Shown piece by piece: positions 34,219 to 41,929 of a DNA stretch of 64,000 bases. Position numbers and translations under genes: made by a program. This DNA is from Bacillus licheniformis DSM 13 = ATCC 14580 (lineage in GTDB: Bacteria; Bacillota; Bacilli; Bacillales; Bacillaceae), in NCBI RefSeq assembly GCF_000011645.1, contig NC_006270.3, forward strand, positions 472,501 through 536,500, given 5' to 3'. Each line of letters opens with the position of its first letter. The first letter of the stretch is position 1. The notes beneath the pieces were generated by a model. That model worked only from the letters and a program-made list of their open reading frames with translations. It was not told the origin of the DNA and made no database searches.

Positions 34219-35007
34219 TTGCATGTAAATGAAATGCGTCCTGACGAAGTCAGGGCTCTGATTCGAAAAGGGGAAATAACGGGTCCGACAGCCGGCATGG
34301 CCGGGGGTTTTACCCAGGCAAACCTGGTGATTTTGAAAAAAGAGCTCGCTTTTGAGTTCTTGCTGTTTTGCCAGCGCAATCAAAAGCCGTGTCCGATTCT
34401 TGATGTCACGGACCCCGGATCTCCGGTTCCGTCCATCACGGCGCCGGACGCTGATATCCGCACCGATTTTCCAAAATACCGCGTATACAAGCGTGGCGAA
34501 TTGGCGGATGAAGTGACAGATATCTCTTCTTTATGGGAAGACGACATGGTCGGTTTTTTAATCGGCTGCAGCTTTACGTTCGAACAAGCGTTAATGAATA
34601 ACGGAATCCCTGTCAGACACATTGAAGAAAAGCGAAATGTCCCGATGTATCAAACGAATATTCCTTGTGTCCCGGCAGGCCGTTTTCAAGGGCCTATGGT
34701 CGTCAGCATGAGGCCGGTTCCGGAAGAGCAGGCGGTGCGAGCCGTTCAGGTTACATCAAGGCTTCCCGCCGTTCACGGAGGGCCTGTCCATATCGGCAGT
34801 CCAGAAGCCATCGGTATAACAGACATCGCAAAACCCGATTTCGGCGATGCGGTAACGATAAAAAAAGGGGAAGTTCCGGTATTCTGGGCTTGCGGCGTCA
34901 CCCCTCAGGCAGTCGCAATGCACGCAAGGCCGGAGCTGATGATTACGCATTCGCCCGGCCATATGCTGGTTACCGATGTTCGGGATGAACAATTTGGTGT
35001 GTTATAG
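34219..35007 (+). CDS. ycsI: YcsI, putative hydro-lyase / D-glutamate cyclase family (DUF1445)
   Basis: 262 residues of the UPF0317/DUF1445 family: EITGPTAGMAGGFTQANLVILKK, FLLFCQRNQKPCPILDVT, IGCSFTFEQALMNN and FWACGVTPQAVAMHARPELMITHSPGHM. Related mammalian proteins are D-glutamate cyclases that make or open 5-oxo-D-proline, which fits the operon. The frame is open from an ATG at 34204 that overlaps ycsG; a TTG at 34219 is preferred because GGGGA lies 8 nt before it and the other ATGs have no SD. The start is therefore tentative. Confidence 0.8.
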   Translation: MHVNEMRPDEVRALIRKGEITGPTAGMAGGFTQANLVILKKELAFEFLLFCQRNQKPCPILDVTDPGSPVPSITAPDADIRTDFPKYRVYKRGELADEVTDISSLWEDDMVGFLIGCSFTFEQALMNNGIPVRHIEEKRNVPMYQTNIPCVPAGRFQGPMVVSMRPVPEEQAVRAVQVTSRLPAVHGGPVHIGSPEAIGITDIAKPDFGDAVTIKKGEVPVFWACGVTPQAVAMHARPELMITHSPGHMLVTDVRDEQFGVL

Positions 35008-35013
35008 GATTTC

Positions 35014-35050
35014 AAAATCAATACAGAGCGGTTTATCTGTATTGATTTTT
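35014..35050 (+). terminator. Internal hairpin between ycsI and kipI
   Basis: A 14-bp perfect AT-rich stem (aaaatcaatacaga/tctgtattgatttt) and T run inside the ycsF-kip operon. It may be a partial terminator or a processing site. Confidence 0.6.
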
Positions 35051-35084
35051 AATTTAAGGGGATGAAAGGCAAGGTGAAACAGAA

Positions 35085-35819
35085 TTGAAAAATCTTTCGA
35101 ATGCGACAATGTCTCCGCTCGGCGACTCCGCGGTTATCATCCAGCTTGGAGAGGGGATAAGCGAACAGACGCACCGTGTCGTCAGCGCGCTGACAAAGCG
35201 GATTGAAAACGATCCGTTTCCCGGTTTTATTGAGTGTGTGCCGGCTTTCACGAGTGTGACCGTTTTCTATCAGCCATTTGAAGTATACCGCAAGATGGAG
35301 AGCGGCAAGGCTGTTGATTCTCCGTATGAAAAGGTAAAAGCCCTCCTCGACCATCATCTCCAAGAGCTCACAATGGAAGAAGAGACAGATCAGCGCACGG
35401 TGGAAATTCCGGTTTGTTACGGCGGCCGTTTCGGCCCTGATTTGGAGGAAGTGGCCGACATCAACGGCCTGACTGCACAGGAAGTCATCGATATTCACAC
35501 CTCGGGTGAGTACCTCGTTTATATGATCGGCTTTGCGCCGGGCTTCCCTTACCTAGGCGGAATGTCTGAAAAGATAGCCGCACCGCGGCGGTCATCTCCT
35601 CGGACTTCGATTCCCGCCGGTTCAGTCGGAATAGCCGGCATGCAAACAGGCGTCTATCCCCTTTCAACGCCGGGCGGCTGGCAGCTGATCGGCAATACGC
35701 CGCTTGAATTATTCAAGCCTTATGAACAGCCTCCGAGCCTTCTGAGAGCAGGGGATATCGTGAAATTTGTCAGCGTGACAGAAGAGGAGTATCACGCGCT
35801 GAAGGAGGGGAAATCTTGA
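35085..35819 (+). CDS. kipI: 5-oxoprolinase subunit B (KipI/PxpB)
   Basis: 244 residues, one allophanate-hydrolase subunit 1 domain: MSPLGDSAVIIQLG, FPGFIECVPAFTSVTVFY, IPVCYGGRFGPDLEEVA, YMIGFAPGFPYLGGM and SIPAGSVGIAGMQTGVYPLSTPGGW. In B. subtilis it was first described as an inhibitor of the sporulation kinase KinA; its conserved role is in 5-oxoprolinase with YcsF and KipA. It begins at a TTG (35085) with AAGGTG 8 nt before, and overlaps kipA by 4 nt. Confidence 0.92.
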   Translation: MKNLSNATMSPLGDSAVIIQLGEGISEQTHRVVSALTKRIENDPFPGFIECVPAFTSVTVFYQPFEVYRKMESGKAVDSPYEKVKALLDHHLQELTMEEETDQRTVEIPVCYGGRFGPDLEEVADINGLTAQEVIDIHTSGEYLVYMIGFAPGFPYLGGMSEKIAAPRRSSPRTSIPAGSVGIAGMQTGVYPLSTPGGWQLIGNTPLELFKPYEQPPSLLRAGDIVKFVSVTEEEYHALKEGKS

Positions 35820-36829
35820 GCATAGAAGTGTTAAAGCCGGGTCTGATGACAACGGTTCAAGACTTGGGCCGCACAGGTTTTCAAAAATACGGCGTGCTTG
35901 TCAGCGGTGCCATGGATGCCGATTCTTTGCGGATTGCCAATCTGCTCGCGGGGAACAGCCAGAACGAAGCTGCGCTTGAAGTGACGCTGATGGGGCCGGG
36001 GCCGTCTCTCCGCTTTCAAAAACCTGCTCTTATAGCGGTGACGGGCGCTGACTTTTCACTGATGGTAAATGACGAAGAAGTCCCGCTTTGGCGCCCGGTT
36101 TTCATCAAAGAGGGCAGCGTGTTGACATTCGGCATGTGCAAGCGCGGAAGCCGTGCATATATGGCAGTGGCCGGGGGAATTGATGTGCCGCCTGTAATGG
36201 AAAGCAAAAGCACATATGTCAGAGCAGGACTCGGCGGCTTTCAAGGAAGGGCGCTTCAAAAGGGAGACGTGTTATCGCTAGGCAGCCCGACGCCGTTGTC
36301 GGAAGCGCTGCACAGAAAGCTCGCAGACGAGGGCAAAGAACGGGGCTTTGCGGCTCCGAAGTGGGCTGTCGACCGCAAATATTTTCTCCCGCTAAAAAAG
36401 AACCCGGTCATTCGTGTCATCAAAGGCGATCAGTTTGCTTGCTTTACCTCATCATCACAAGAGCGCTTTTTCGCGGGTCCATTCCGGGTGACGGCTAAAT
36501 CCGACCGGATGGGGTACCGTCTTCAAGGAGAGGCGCTCGAACTCACTCAGCCTCTGGAAATGATCTCTGAAGCGGTATCATTCGGAACGATTCAAGTGCC
36601 GCCCGACGGCAATCCGATCGTTCTTCTCGCAGACAGGCAGACAGCGGGCGGATACCCGAGAATCGCCCATATCGCATCAGCTGATTTTTCTCAGGTCACG
36701 CAGATGATGCCGGGCGAGCAGGTGCAGTTTCAGCTTGTCAGCCTTCAGGAAGCAGAGCGCGTTTACATCGAACGGGAGACGAAAATCAGCGAACTTTCTG
36801 CCCGATTGAAGCTTGAATACATGTTATGA
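35816..36829 (+). CDS. kipA: 5-oxoprolinase subunit C (KipA/PxpC)
   Basis: 337 residues, allophanate-hydrolase subunit 2 domain: LMTTVQDLGRTGFQKYGVLVSGAMD, NEAALEVTLMGP, the SKSTYVRAGLGGFQGRALQKGD loop, SDRMGYRLQG and PDGNPIVLLADRQTAGGYP. It forms the barrel partner of KipI; in B. subtilis KipA also counteracts KipI inhibition of KinA. It starts at the TTG inside the kipI stop (TTGA) behind GGAGGGG, so coupled translation is likely. Confidence 0.92.
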   Translation: MSIEVLKPGLMTTVQDLGRTGFQKYGVLVSGAMDADSLRIANLLAGNSQNEAALEVTLMGPGPSLRFQKPALIAVTGADFSLMVNDEEVPLWRPVFIKEGSVLTFGMCKRGSRAYMAVAGGIDVPPVMESKSTYVRAGLGGFQGRALQKGDVLSLGSPTPLSEALHRKLADEGKERGFAAPKWAVDRKYFLPLKKNPVIRVIKGDQFACFTSSSQERFFAGPFRVTAKSDRMGYRLQGEALELTQPLEMISEAVSFGTIQVPPDGNPIVLLADRQTAGGYPRIAHIASADFSQVTQMMPGEQVQFQLVSLQEAERVYIERETKISELSARLKLEYML

Positions 36830-36860
36830 TAGGTGTGATGTGTATCAGGAGGGGGAAGGC

Positions 36861-37610
36861 ATGGAACATAAAAACAAAACAGTCGTCAAAGCCATGACCC
36901 TGCTCAATCTGTTCCTGACGAGAGAAAGGCTCTCGCTGGGCGACATGATTGAGCTGACAGGCATGCCGAAAACATCTGTCTACCGCATGGTTTGTTCTCT
37001 CGAAGAAATGGGTTTTCTCGACCGCGACGAGAACGGGATGTATAGCTTAGGACTGCTGTTTTTGCAATACGGCCACCTTGTTTCAGAAAGGCTTGATATT
37101 CGAAAAATCGCTCTGCCCATCATGGAAGAACTCCGCGATGACGTGGATGAAGCCGTCCATTTAATTGTAAGGCAGGGAAATGAAGCAATGTATATAGAAA
37201 AAATTGAGGGCACGCAGACCGTTCGCCTCTATACAGCGATCGGGAGGCGGTCCCCTTTATATGCCGGAGCCTGTGCGAGAAGCATTCTGACGTTTTTGCC
37301 TGAAGAGGAGCGGGATGCCTATATCGAGCAAACAGAGCTGGTGCCGATCGCTTCCGGCACGATCCGGGACAAGGCTGAGCTGATCCGCATTGTGGACGAG
37401 TCGTACCGGAGCGGCTGCACGGTCAGTCATTCGGAGCTCGAAGACTACACCTCCGCGATTGCCGCGCCGATTTTCAATCATAAGCGCGAAGTCGCAGCTG
37501 GGATCAGCATCGCCGGGTTTGAAGCCCGCTTTCAGAAAGACCGTCTTCCTTATTTGACCGAAAGAGTGAAAAAGGCGGCGCTTGACATCTCGAGAAAATT
37601 AGGTTTTTAG
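36861..37610 (+). CDS. kipR: KipR, IclR-family repressor of the kip operon
   Basis: 249 residues. N-terminal IclR winged helix (KAMTLLNLFLTRERLSLGDMIELTGMPKTSVYRMVCSLEEMGFL) and C-terminal effector domain (YTAIGRRSPLYAGACARSILTFLPEEE, GCTVSHSELEDYTSAIAAPIFN). In B. subtilis KipR represses the operon it ends. The frame is open from 36813, inside kipA; the ATG at 36861 is chosen because of AGGAGGGGG and because the HTH starts there. It lies 31 nt after kipA. Probable operator at 32131-32158. Confidence 0.92.
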   Translation: MEHKNKTVVKAMTLLNLFLTRERLSLGDMIELTGMPKTSVYRMVCSLEEMGFLDRDENGMYSLGLLFLQYGHLVSERLDIRKIALPIMEELRDDVDEAVHLIVRQGNEAMYIEKIEGTQTVRLYTAIGRRSPLYAGACARSILTFLPEEERDAYIEQTELVPIASGTIRDKAELIRIVDESYRSGCTVSHSELEDYTSAIAAPIFNHKREVAAGISIAGFEARFQKDRLPYLTERVKKAALDISRKLGF

Positions 37611-37698
37611 GAAAAAAGAAAAGTATCCTTTCGAGCCTCTGCCGAGTACATATATGGTAGCTGCCGCGAAAAAACGGCATATCGGAGGGGGAAAGGAT

Positions 37699-38337
37699 AT
37701 GACGCTTCAATATACGGCTCTCGGCGACTCTTTAACCGTCGGGGTCGGTGCAGGTTTGTTTGAGCCGGGATTTGTACAGCGCTATAAAAGGAAAATGGAA
37801 GAGGATTTGAACGAAGAAGTTTCTTTGATTGTATTTGCGAAATCCGGTCTTGAGACGTCGGAAATTTTAGCGATGCTGAACGAGCCTTTCATCATGGAAC
37901 AGGTCAAAAAAGCGGACGTCATCACGATAACGGGCTGCGGAAATGATCTTCTGCAATCGCTGGAGATATATGAAAAAGAAAAGGATGAACACGTCTTTTT
38001 GGAAGCTTCCTCCCACTGTCAGAAAAACTACTCAGGCATGCTTGAGAAGATCAGAGAAATAAAGGGAGAAAAAGATACGCGTTATCTCGTCCGGCTTCTC
38101 AATTTATACAACCCATTTCCGTCAATCGAATTAGCGGACAAATGGATTTCCGGCTTTAACAGGCACTTAAAGCAGCTAGAGTCCGCTCCGCAAATCAAGG
38201 TGATCGATACTTATGCTGTCTTTAAAGGACGCGAAAAAGAATATTTGTCAATTGACCGTGTGCATCCAAGCAGCAGAGGGTATGAAGCGATGTCGGAAAA
38301 GCTGAGAGCGGCGGGCTACGGGCGGCTGGAGGGCTGA
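37699..38337 (+). CDS. lipC: LipC, GDSL-family spore-coat lipase
   Basis: 212 residues. SGNH hydrolase blocks: TALGDSLTVGVGAG (block I nucleophile Ser), the block III region ITGCGNDLLQ (GND) and the catalytic RVHPSSRGYEAMSEKL (D..H). B. subtilis LipC is a sporulation-specific phospholipase that helps germination; it has no signal peptide, as here. The frame is open from 37654; the ATG at 37699 follows GGGAAAGGA and matches the usual 213-residue length. A terminator follows. Confidence 0.9.
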   Translation: MTLQYTALGDSLTVGVGAGLFEPGFVQRYKRKMEEDLNEEVSLIVFAKSGLETSEILAMLNEPFIMEQVKKADVITITGCGNDLLQSLEIYEKEKDEHVFLEASSHCQKNYSGMLEKIREIKGEKDTRYLVRLLNLYNPFPSIELADKWISGFNRHLKQLESAPQIKVIDTYAVFKGREKEYLSIDRVHPSSRGYEAMSEKLRAAGYGRLEG

Positions 38338-38347
38338 ATATGATGAA

Positions 38348-38381
38348 GAAAGACCATTCCAATCAGGAATGGTCTTTTTTT
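38348..38381 (+). terminator. Terminator of lipC
   Basis: agaccattcc/ggaatggtct stem with loop aatca and T7. Confidence 0.9.
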
Positions 38382-38436
38382 ATGCAATTCTTCAGCGAGC
38401 AGCCGAAAACAGACTAAAAAATGAAACTATTAAATT

Positions 38437-38457
38437 TTGTCACACGGCTCCTGCCAA
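38437..38457. promoter_or_regulatory. MtlR operator candidate upstream of mtlA
   Basis: TTGTCA-N9-TGCCAA fits the inverted TTGNCA...TGNCAA pattern described for MtlR boxes, and lies about 40 bp before the promoter. Confidence 0.55.
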
Positions 38458-38475
38458 AGTGCCGTTTTCTTTCGA

Positions 38476-38505
38476 TTGAGCAGTCATCTGTAAGCGTTTT
38501 AATAT
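38476..38505 (+). promoter_or_regulatory. mtlA promoter with cre
   Basis: TTGAGC (38476-38481), 18 bp, TAATAT (38500-38505). A cre-like TGTAAGCGTTTTAA (38489-38502) lies between and across the -10, for glucose repression through CcpA. Confidence 0.65.
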
Positions 38506-38581
38506 AGAAACAGGGAGCCGACATTATTCGACATCATTTTTTTATCACAGGCTTTAAAGGACAACAAAGGAGGGTTATGAA

Positions 38582-40006
38582 ATGGAAGATAGACAAAATC
38601 AAGATTTCAAAGTAAAGATTCAACGTTTCGGAAGCTATTTGAGCGGAATGATCATGCCGAATATCGGTGCATTTATCGCATGGGGGATCATTACCGCATT
38701 GTTTATTCCGACGGGATGGATGCCGAATGAAGCGCTTGCTTCATTGGTTGATCCAATGATCAAATTTTTGCTGCCGCTCTTGATTGGATACACGGGCGGT
38801 AAGATGGTGTACGATCACCGCGGAGGCGTCGTCGGTGCGACTGCAGCGATCGGCGTTATCGTCGGCGCGGACATTCCGATGTTCCTCGGCGCGATGATCA
38901 TGGGGCCGCTGGGCGGCTACCTGATGAAACTGACGGACAGGCTTTTCAAAGATAAGGTCCGTTCCGGATTTGAAATGCTGATCAACAACTTTACAGCCGG
39001 AATTCTCGGCTTCATTCTGGCGGTGCTCGGCTTTCTTGCAATCGGTCCGGTGGTGCTCGGCTTAAACAAAACATTGGCGGCCGGCGTGGAAGTGATCGTC
39101 AATGCGAATCTGCTTCCGCTCGCAAGTATTTTTGTAGAGCCTGCGAAAGTTCTTTTCCTTAACAATGCGATCAACCACGGTATTTTGAGCCCGATTGGTA
39201 TTGAGCAGGCCGCCCAGACAGGAAAATCAATTTTATTCCTTTTAGAGGCGAACCCAGGCCCTGGTCTCGGGATTCTTTTAGCTTACATGATTTTCGGAAG
39301 AGGCACATCAAAGCAGACCGCTCCGGGCGCTGCAGTGATCCATTTCCTAGGCGGTATTCACGAAATTTATTTCCCTTACATTCTGATGAAACCGCTGTTA
39401 ATCCTGGCTGCAATAGCGGGCGGAGCGAGCGGTGTGCTGACGTTTTCCATCTTTAATGCGGGGCTTGCGGCTGTTCCTTCACCTGGAAGTATTATTGCGG
39501 TGCTGGCGATGACGCCGAAAGGCAACCACATCGGCGTGATCCTTGGTGTTCTCGTCGCAGCAGTCGTTTCATTCATTGTAGCTTCTTTGATTTTGAAAAC
39601 GTCTAAAGCCGGCGAAGAAGATTTGACGGCCGCGGCGGAAAAAATGCAGCAAATGAAAGGCAAGAAGAGCCAGGCCGTTTCTGCATTGACTTCGGCTGAC
39701 GAAGCGGAAGAATCAGCGGCTCCGTACGAAAATGTCAGCAAGATCATCTTCGCGTGTGATGCCGGAATGGGCTCCAGTGCGATGGGGGCATCAATTTTGA
39801 AAAACAAAGTCAAAAAAGCAGAACTCGATATCGACGTATCCAATACATCGATCAATAATCTGCCGGAAGATGCCGATATCGTCATCACGCATAAAGACTT
39901 AACGGAACGCGCAAAAGCGAAGCTTCCAAGCGCCAGACACATATCGGTGGAAAACTTCCTTAACAGTCCAAAATACGACGAACTGATCAATCAGCTTAAA
40001 AAGTAA
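38582..40006 (+). CDS. mtlA: MtlA, mannitol-specific PTS EIICB
   Basis: 474 residues. The EIIC part (about 1-345) has the mannitol landmarks MIMPNIGAFIAWGIITALF, NNAINHGILSPIGIEQA and HFLGGIHEIYFPYILMKP. A linker leads to the EIIB domain with the phosphocysteine loop FACDAGMGSSAMGAS (Cys392). It imports mannitol as mannitol-1-phosphate. AAAGGAGG precedes the ATG. It is the first gene of mtlAFD, and the promoter shows an MtlR box and a cre. Confidence 0.95.
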   Translation: MEDRQNQDFKVKIQRFGSYLSGMIMPNIGAFIAWGIITALFIPTGWMPNEALASLVDPMIKFLLPLLIGYTGGKMVYDHRGGVVGATAAIGVIVGADIPMFLGAMIMGPLGGYLMKLTDRLFKDKVRSGFEMLINNFTAGILGFILAVLGFLAIGPVVLGLNKTLAAGVEVIVNANLLPLASIFVEPAKVLFLNNAINHGILSPIGIEQAAQTGKSILFLLEANPGPGLGILLAYMIFGRGTSKQTAPGAAVIHFLGGIHEIYFPYILMKPLLILAAIAGGASGVLTFSIFNAGLAAVPSPGSIIAVLAMTPKGNHIGVILGVLVAAVVSFIVASLILKTSKAGEEDLTAAAEKMQQMKGKKSQAVSALTSADEAEESAAPYENVSKIIFACDAGMGSSAMGASILKNKVKKAELDIDVSNTSINNLPEDADIVITHKDLTERAKAKLPSARHISVENFLNSPKYDELINQLKK

Positions 40007-40020
40007 AGTTTGAGAACCCG

Positions 40021-40041
40021 TGAGCCTGAAAATCAGGCTCA
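40021..40041 (+). other. Intercistronic hairpin between mtlA and mtlF
   Basis: Perfect 9-bp stem (tgagcctga/tcaggctca) with a 3-nt loop and no T run. It probably protects the mtlA mRNA end or adjusts mtlF translation rather than stopping transcription. Confidence 0.6.
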
Positions 40042-40072
40042 CACAACATGTATGAAAGAGAGTGATTTCCCA

Positions 40073-40513
40073 ATGAAACCAGTACTTGCAAAAGAAAACA
40101 TTCATCTCAATCAATCTGCCGCAACGCAGGAAGAAGCGATCAGACTGGCCGGAAAGGCGCTGGTTGACGCCGGCTATGTTACCGCGGATTATATCGAGAA
40201 AATGTTGGAGAGGGAAGGCCTCACTTCCACTTACATGGGGAACGCAATCGCCATTCCGCATGGTACGGAAGACAGCAAGCAGGATGTTCTTCATTCCGGA
40301 ATATCCGTTATCCAGCTTCCGGAAGGTGTCGAATACGGCGATGGCAATATTGCTAAAGTGATCTTTGGCATTGCCGGAAAAAATGATGAGCATTTGGAGA
40401 TTTTGTCAAAGATTGCGATTGTCTGCTCAGAAGCGGACAATGTCGAACGGATCATCAATGCGAAAAATGAAGACGAGTTAATGGCGGTTTTTGAAGAAGG
40501 TGACCAGGTATGA
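40073..40513 (+). CDS. mtlF: MtlF, mannitol-specific PTS EIIA
   Basis: 146 residues, EIIA type 2, starting MKPVLAKENIHLNQ like B. subtilis MtlF. The phospho-His is in AIPHGTE (His63). It takes phosphate from HPr and passes it to the EIIB of MtlA. The frame extends upstream through the hairpin, but homology starts at the ATG at 40073. SD is weak (AAAGAGAGTG). It overlaps mtlD by 4 nt. Confidence 0.94.
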   Translation: MKPVLAKENIHLNQSAATQEEAIRLAGKALVDAGYVTADYIEKMLEREGLTSTYMGNAIAIPHGTEDSKQDVLHSGISVIQLPEGVEYGDGNIAKVIFGIAGKNDEHLEILSKIAIVCSEADNVERIINAKNEDELMAVFEEGDQV

Positions 40514-41649
40514 TTGCACTGCATTTCGGTGCGGGGAACATCGGCCGCGGATTTATCGGAGCCTTGCTCTGCAAATCGGGGTATGATGTCGTGTTCGCCG
40601 ATGTAAATGATGCCGTGATCAATGAACTGAACGATAAGGGCCGCTATACCGTCGAAATGGCCGATGCCGGAAGGAAGCAGGAAACGATCGGACCGGTCCG
40701 GGCGATCAACAGTGCGACCCAGCTTGACGAATTGTATGATTTGATAGCGAAAGCCGACCTTGTCACCACAGCGGTAGGCCCGGCGGTGCTTAAATTGATC
40801 GCAGAGCCGATTGCAGAAGGTTTGAAGCGTCGGATGAAAATAAACAAGCAGCCTTTAAATATTATAGCTTGCGAGAATATGATCGGGGGCAGCGCTCATC
40901 TTCGCGAGGAAATTTTCGCCCGCTTAACTGAAACGGAGCGCGCCGCAATCAGCGATTCAGTCGGCTTTCCGAACTCGGCAGTCGACAGAATCGTGCCGAT
41001 CCAGCACCATGATGATCCGTTGAAAGTAACGGTGGAGCCTTTTTTCGAATGGGCCGTTGATCAAACGGAATTCGCCGGAAAAGTGCCGGATATTGAAGGT
41101 GTGACATATGTAGCGGATCTTGCGCCATTCATCGAAAGAAAGCTGTTTACGGTCAATACCGGACACGCCATGGCGGCGTATGCCGGCTATAAGAAAGGTT
41201 TGAAGACGATAAAAGACGCCATTCATCATCCGGAGGTCCGCCAAACGGTGGCAGGCGCGCTAGAAGAAACAGGCCGGTACCTTGTCCAAACATACGATTT
41301 TACACAGGAAGAGCACCGGGCATATATGACAAAAATTATCGGCCGCTTTGAGAATGAATGCCTGTCAGACGATGTCACCCGTGTGGCCAGGTCGCCGCTT
41401 CGCAAGCTTGGCAGGGATGACCGTCTTGTCGGCCCGGCCCGGAAGCTTTGCGATCTCGGCTTTGAACCTGTCCGCCTTGCAGAAGGCATTGCCCTGGCGC
41501 TGCAGTTTGATTGTGCCGATGATCCGGAAGCCGTTCAGCTTCAAAGCATGATCGCTGAAAAAGGCTATGCCGGCGTGCTTCGCGACGTATGCGGACTCGA
41601 AGAGGATCATTCTTTATTCAAACTGGTAATCAGCCATTTGAAAGCATAG
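40510..41649 (+). CDS. mtlD: MtlD, mannitol-1-phosphate 5-dehydrogenase
   Basis: 379 residues. NAD-binding start MIALHFGAGNIGRGFIGALL, then IACENMIGGS, FPNSAVDRIVP and the polyol dehydrogenase core KLFTVNTGHAMAAYAGYKKG. It oxidises mannitol-1-phosphate to fructose-6-phosphate with NAD+. The ATG overlaps the mtlF stop (ATGA), which implies coupled translation. Two hairpins follow (41673-41695 and 41742-41766). Confidence 0.95.
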   Translation: MIALHFGAGNIGRGFIGALLCKSGYDVVFADVNDAVINELNDKGRYTVEMADAGRKQETIGPVRAINSATQLDELYDLIAKADLVTTAVGPAVLKLIAEPIAEGLKRRMKINKQPLNIIACENMIGGSAHLREEIFARLTETERAAISDSVGFPNSAVDRIVPIQHHDDPLKVTVEPFFEWAVDQTEFAGKVPDIEGVTYVADLAPFIERKLFTVNTGHAMAAYAGYKKGLKTIKDAIHHPEVRQTVAGALEETGRYLVQTYDFTQEEHRAYMTKIIGRFENECLSDDVTRVARSPLRKLGRDDRLVGPARKLCDLGFEPVRLAEGIALALQFDCADDPEAVQLQSMIAEKGYAGVLRDVCGLEEDHSLFKLVISHLKA

Positions 41650-41672
41650 CTTTAGATAGAATCGGGAGAGGG

Positions 41673-41695
41673 CGGCAGCCGGGCGGGGGCTGCCG
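41673..41695 (+). other. GC-rich hairpin after mtlD
   Basis: cggcagcc/ggctgccg with a 7-nt loop and no T run; it may protect the 3' end. Confidence 0.5.
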
Positions 41696-41741
41696 AAAAC
41701 AGAATGTATGAACAGGGCGGCGCAGATGCAACCTAATCTAG

Positions 41742-41775
41742 AAACATCAGCTGTGAGCTGATGTTTCTTCACTTC
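41742..41775 (+). terminator. Probable terminator of mtlAFD
   Basis: Perfect 11-bp stem (aaacatcagct/agctgatgttt), loop gtg, followed by an interrupted T tract (cttcacttctt). Confidence 0.65.
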
Positions 41776-41833
41776 TTGAAAAGTATTTGCACAGATTTTA
41801 ATAAAAAATTAATTAGTTTGAATTGAAGATTTT

Positions 41834-41848
41834 TTGACAGCGTTTTAT
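41834..41848 (+). promoter_or_regulatory. mtlR -35 region and cre-like site
   Basis: TTGACA (41834-41839) is a perfect -35, with GGATAC about 15 bp below. TGACAGCGTTTTAT (41835-41848) is a weaker cre-like match (11 of 14) across the -35. Confidence 0.45.
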
Positions 41849-41885
41849 GATAGGGATACCGTTTCAACCGCCGGAACCCCTTTCA

Positions 41886-41898
41886 CCCCCCCCCCCCC
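41886..41898 (+). repeat. Run of 13 C in the mtlR leader
   Basis: An uninterrupted C13 homopolymer between the mtlR promoter region and its ribosome-binding site (CGGAGG at about 41915). Runs of this length are prone to slippage. Confidence 0.95.
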
Positions 41899-41929
41899 GC
41901 AAAAACGACAACACCGGAGGCGGCGTTTT

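Noticed and set aside
38390..38440. Search for phage attachment sites or tRNA genes at intergenic gaps
   Set aside because: No tRNA-like cloverleaf or att-like direct repeats were visible here or in other gaps.
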